From positions 9,975,001-10,039,000 of the forward strand of contig NC_090135.1 of the NCBI RefSeq assembly GCF_040581485.1: a DNA stretch of 64,000 bases, given 5' to 3'. This DNA is from Linepithema humile. Lineage: Eukaryota > Arthropoda > Insecta > Hymenoptera > Formicidae. The position numbers and the translations under genes are program-made. Positions 63,301 through 64,000 of the stretch are shown here, in pieces. A model generated the notes under the pieces. The model was not told the origin of the DNA and ran no database searches. It saw only the letters and a program-made list of their open reading frames with translations. Position 1 is the stretch's first letter. Each line of letters opens with the position of its first letter.

Positions 63301-64000
63301 TTTCTGATCGCGATGGATTTCTTTCCCTGTGGGAACCGAGCATCGCACCGGCCTCGATAGCGCCGAGGGGGGAGGGCGCAAAATTCATTTCGCCCACTCC
63401 TCCGTCCCCCGCTCCCCTCCCCTCTGATGTAACTGACTCCGCGACGACTGTCCCACCCCCCGTGCCCGCAACACGCCGGTAATTCGAGCTTCCGGCGAAC
63501 GTTGATCGCTCCGCGATAGAATTCTCACATGTGCTTCTTCTCTGTTATTCGTGTTCTAATTGACGCAAAATTCCTTATTTAAAAATTAAGAAATCTCGAT
63601 TTTTTGTAATCAACGTAATATTCGAGCAATATAAAATTGAGAAAAAAATTAAAAGATTTAATTTAATTTATACAAATTTGCGAAAACTACAAATTTTAAA
63701 TTATCAGCACTTAAAATTACAAATAATCAATGTAAACAAAAATTATTTTAATGTCATATTAATGTTAAAATTAAAATTGTAAAACAAACGATTTTGAAGA
63801 AAAGATGTTTCAAAGAGAAATATTCTTTTCAAATTATATAACTACAAAATTTAGTATAAATAAATATTTTATATTCTTTGAAATATTAATATTTTAAATA
63901 CTTCTCCGAGCTATCTTAATCGCTCGCGTGATTATAAATTATTATCTACAGACTCATCGATGTTGCGAGAGCCAAGTGCATCTCGCGACGCGCAATCGCG

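Larger units (their letters stand above)
52601..64000. promoter_or_regulatory. Presumed u-shaped 5' intron/upstream DNA, part 5
   Basis: No recognisable gene to the right edge. GC-rich islands at roughly 52640-53560, 53860-54620, 55010-55280, 55650-56140, 56680-57200, 57540-58490, 58790-59120, 59550-59930, 60150-60640, 60990-61480, 61930-62530 and 62890-63530. Contains CT tracts, G runs and a duplicated 31-base motif. ATTA and TAAT in mirror orientation around CCCGG (58259-58271) may be a homeodomain dimer site. Confidence 0.4.

Noticed and set aside
1..64000. tRNA, rRNA, CRISPR arrays and viral or retrotransposon genes
   Set aside because: No tRNA B-box-like GGTTCGANTCC with a matching fold, no rRNA stretch, no spaced direct-repeat array and no reverse transcriptase, integrase or capsid-like frame was seen by eye. 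A covariance-model or profile search was not possible.

Overview
The window is animal nuclear DNA. Genes are split by short GT-AG introns, intergenic DNA is AT-rich with many TA and GA/CT microsatellites, and there are small inverted-repeat (MITE-like) elements. The protein content and the u-shaped (FOG) type zinc-finger gene point to an insect. The mosaic of GC-rich islands in AT-rich DNA and the MITE load suggest Hymenoptera, perhaps an ant, but that is inference.

Layout. (1) 1-1000: a TA repeat, then a possible last exon of an unrecognised plus-strand gene. (2) 1361-9843, minus strand: a complete nine-exon HEATR1/UTP10 gene, about 2,061 residues, with all splice phases consistent; it encodes a nucleolar factor for early 18S rRNA processing. 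(3) 9844-11480: the head-to-head spacer between HEATR1 and the next gene, packed with nested inverted-repeat transposons (hAT-like with an 8-bp target duplication, PIF/Harbinger-like with TAA/TTA duplications, and others). (4) 11490-13766, plus strand: SLC7A6OS/IWR1 homologue, 295 residues, an RNA polymerase II nuclear import factor. (5) 13767-16517: intergenic, with a 28-bp perfect palindrome and a long AT repeat. (6) 17212-21822, minus strand: eight 3' coding exons of u-shaped, the insect FOG (Friend of GATA) cofactor, with nine zinc fingers and a CtBP-binding PLDLS motif; the 5' coding exon was not found. (7) 21823-64000: about 42 kb without a recognisable gene, most simply the upstream or first-intron regulatory territory of u-shaped. 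It alternates GC-rich islands of a few hundred bases to 1 kb with AT-rich spacers and carries GA/CT tracts, clusters of GATA motifs, a 300-bp foldback element with a 9-bp target duplication, and a 31-bp near-perfect direct repeat.

HEATR1 and IWR1 are both housekeeping genes (ribosome and RNA polymerase II biogenesis) and may share a divergent promoter. u-shaped is a developmental regulator that binds GATA factors, so GATA motif clusters in its presumed regulatory DNA would fit auto- or cross-regulation. No bacterial, viral, CRISPR, rRNA or tRNA feature was seen. Exon limits and motif positions come from reading the sequence; family names come from recalled protein similarity, not a database search.
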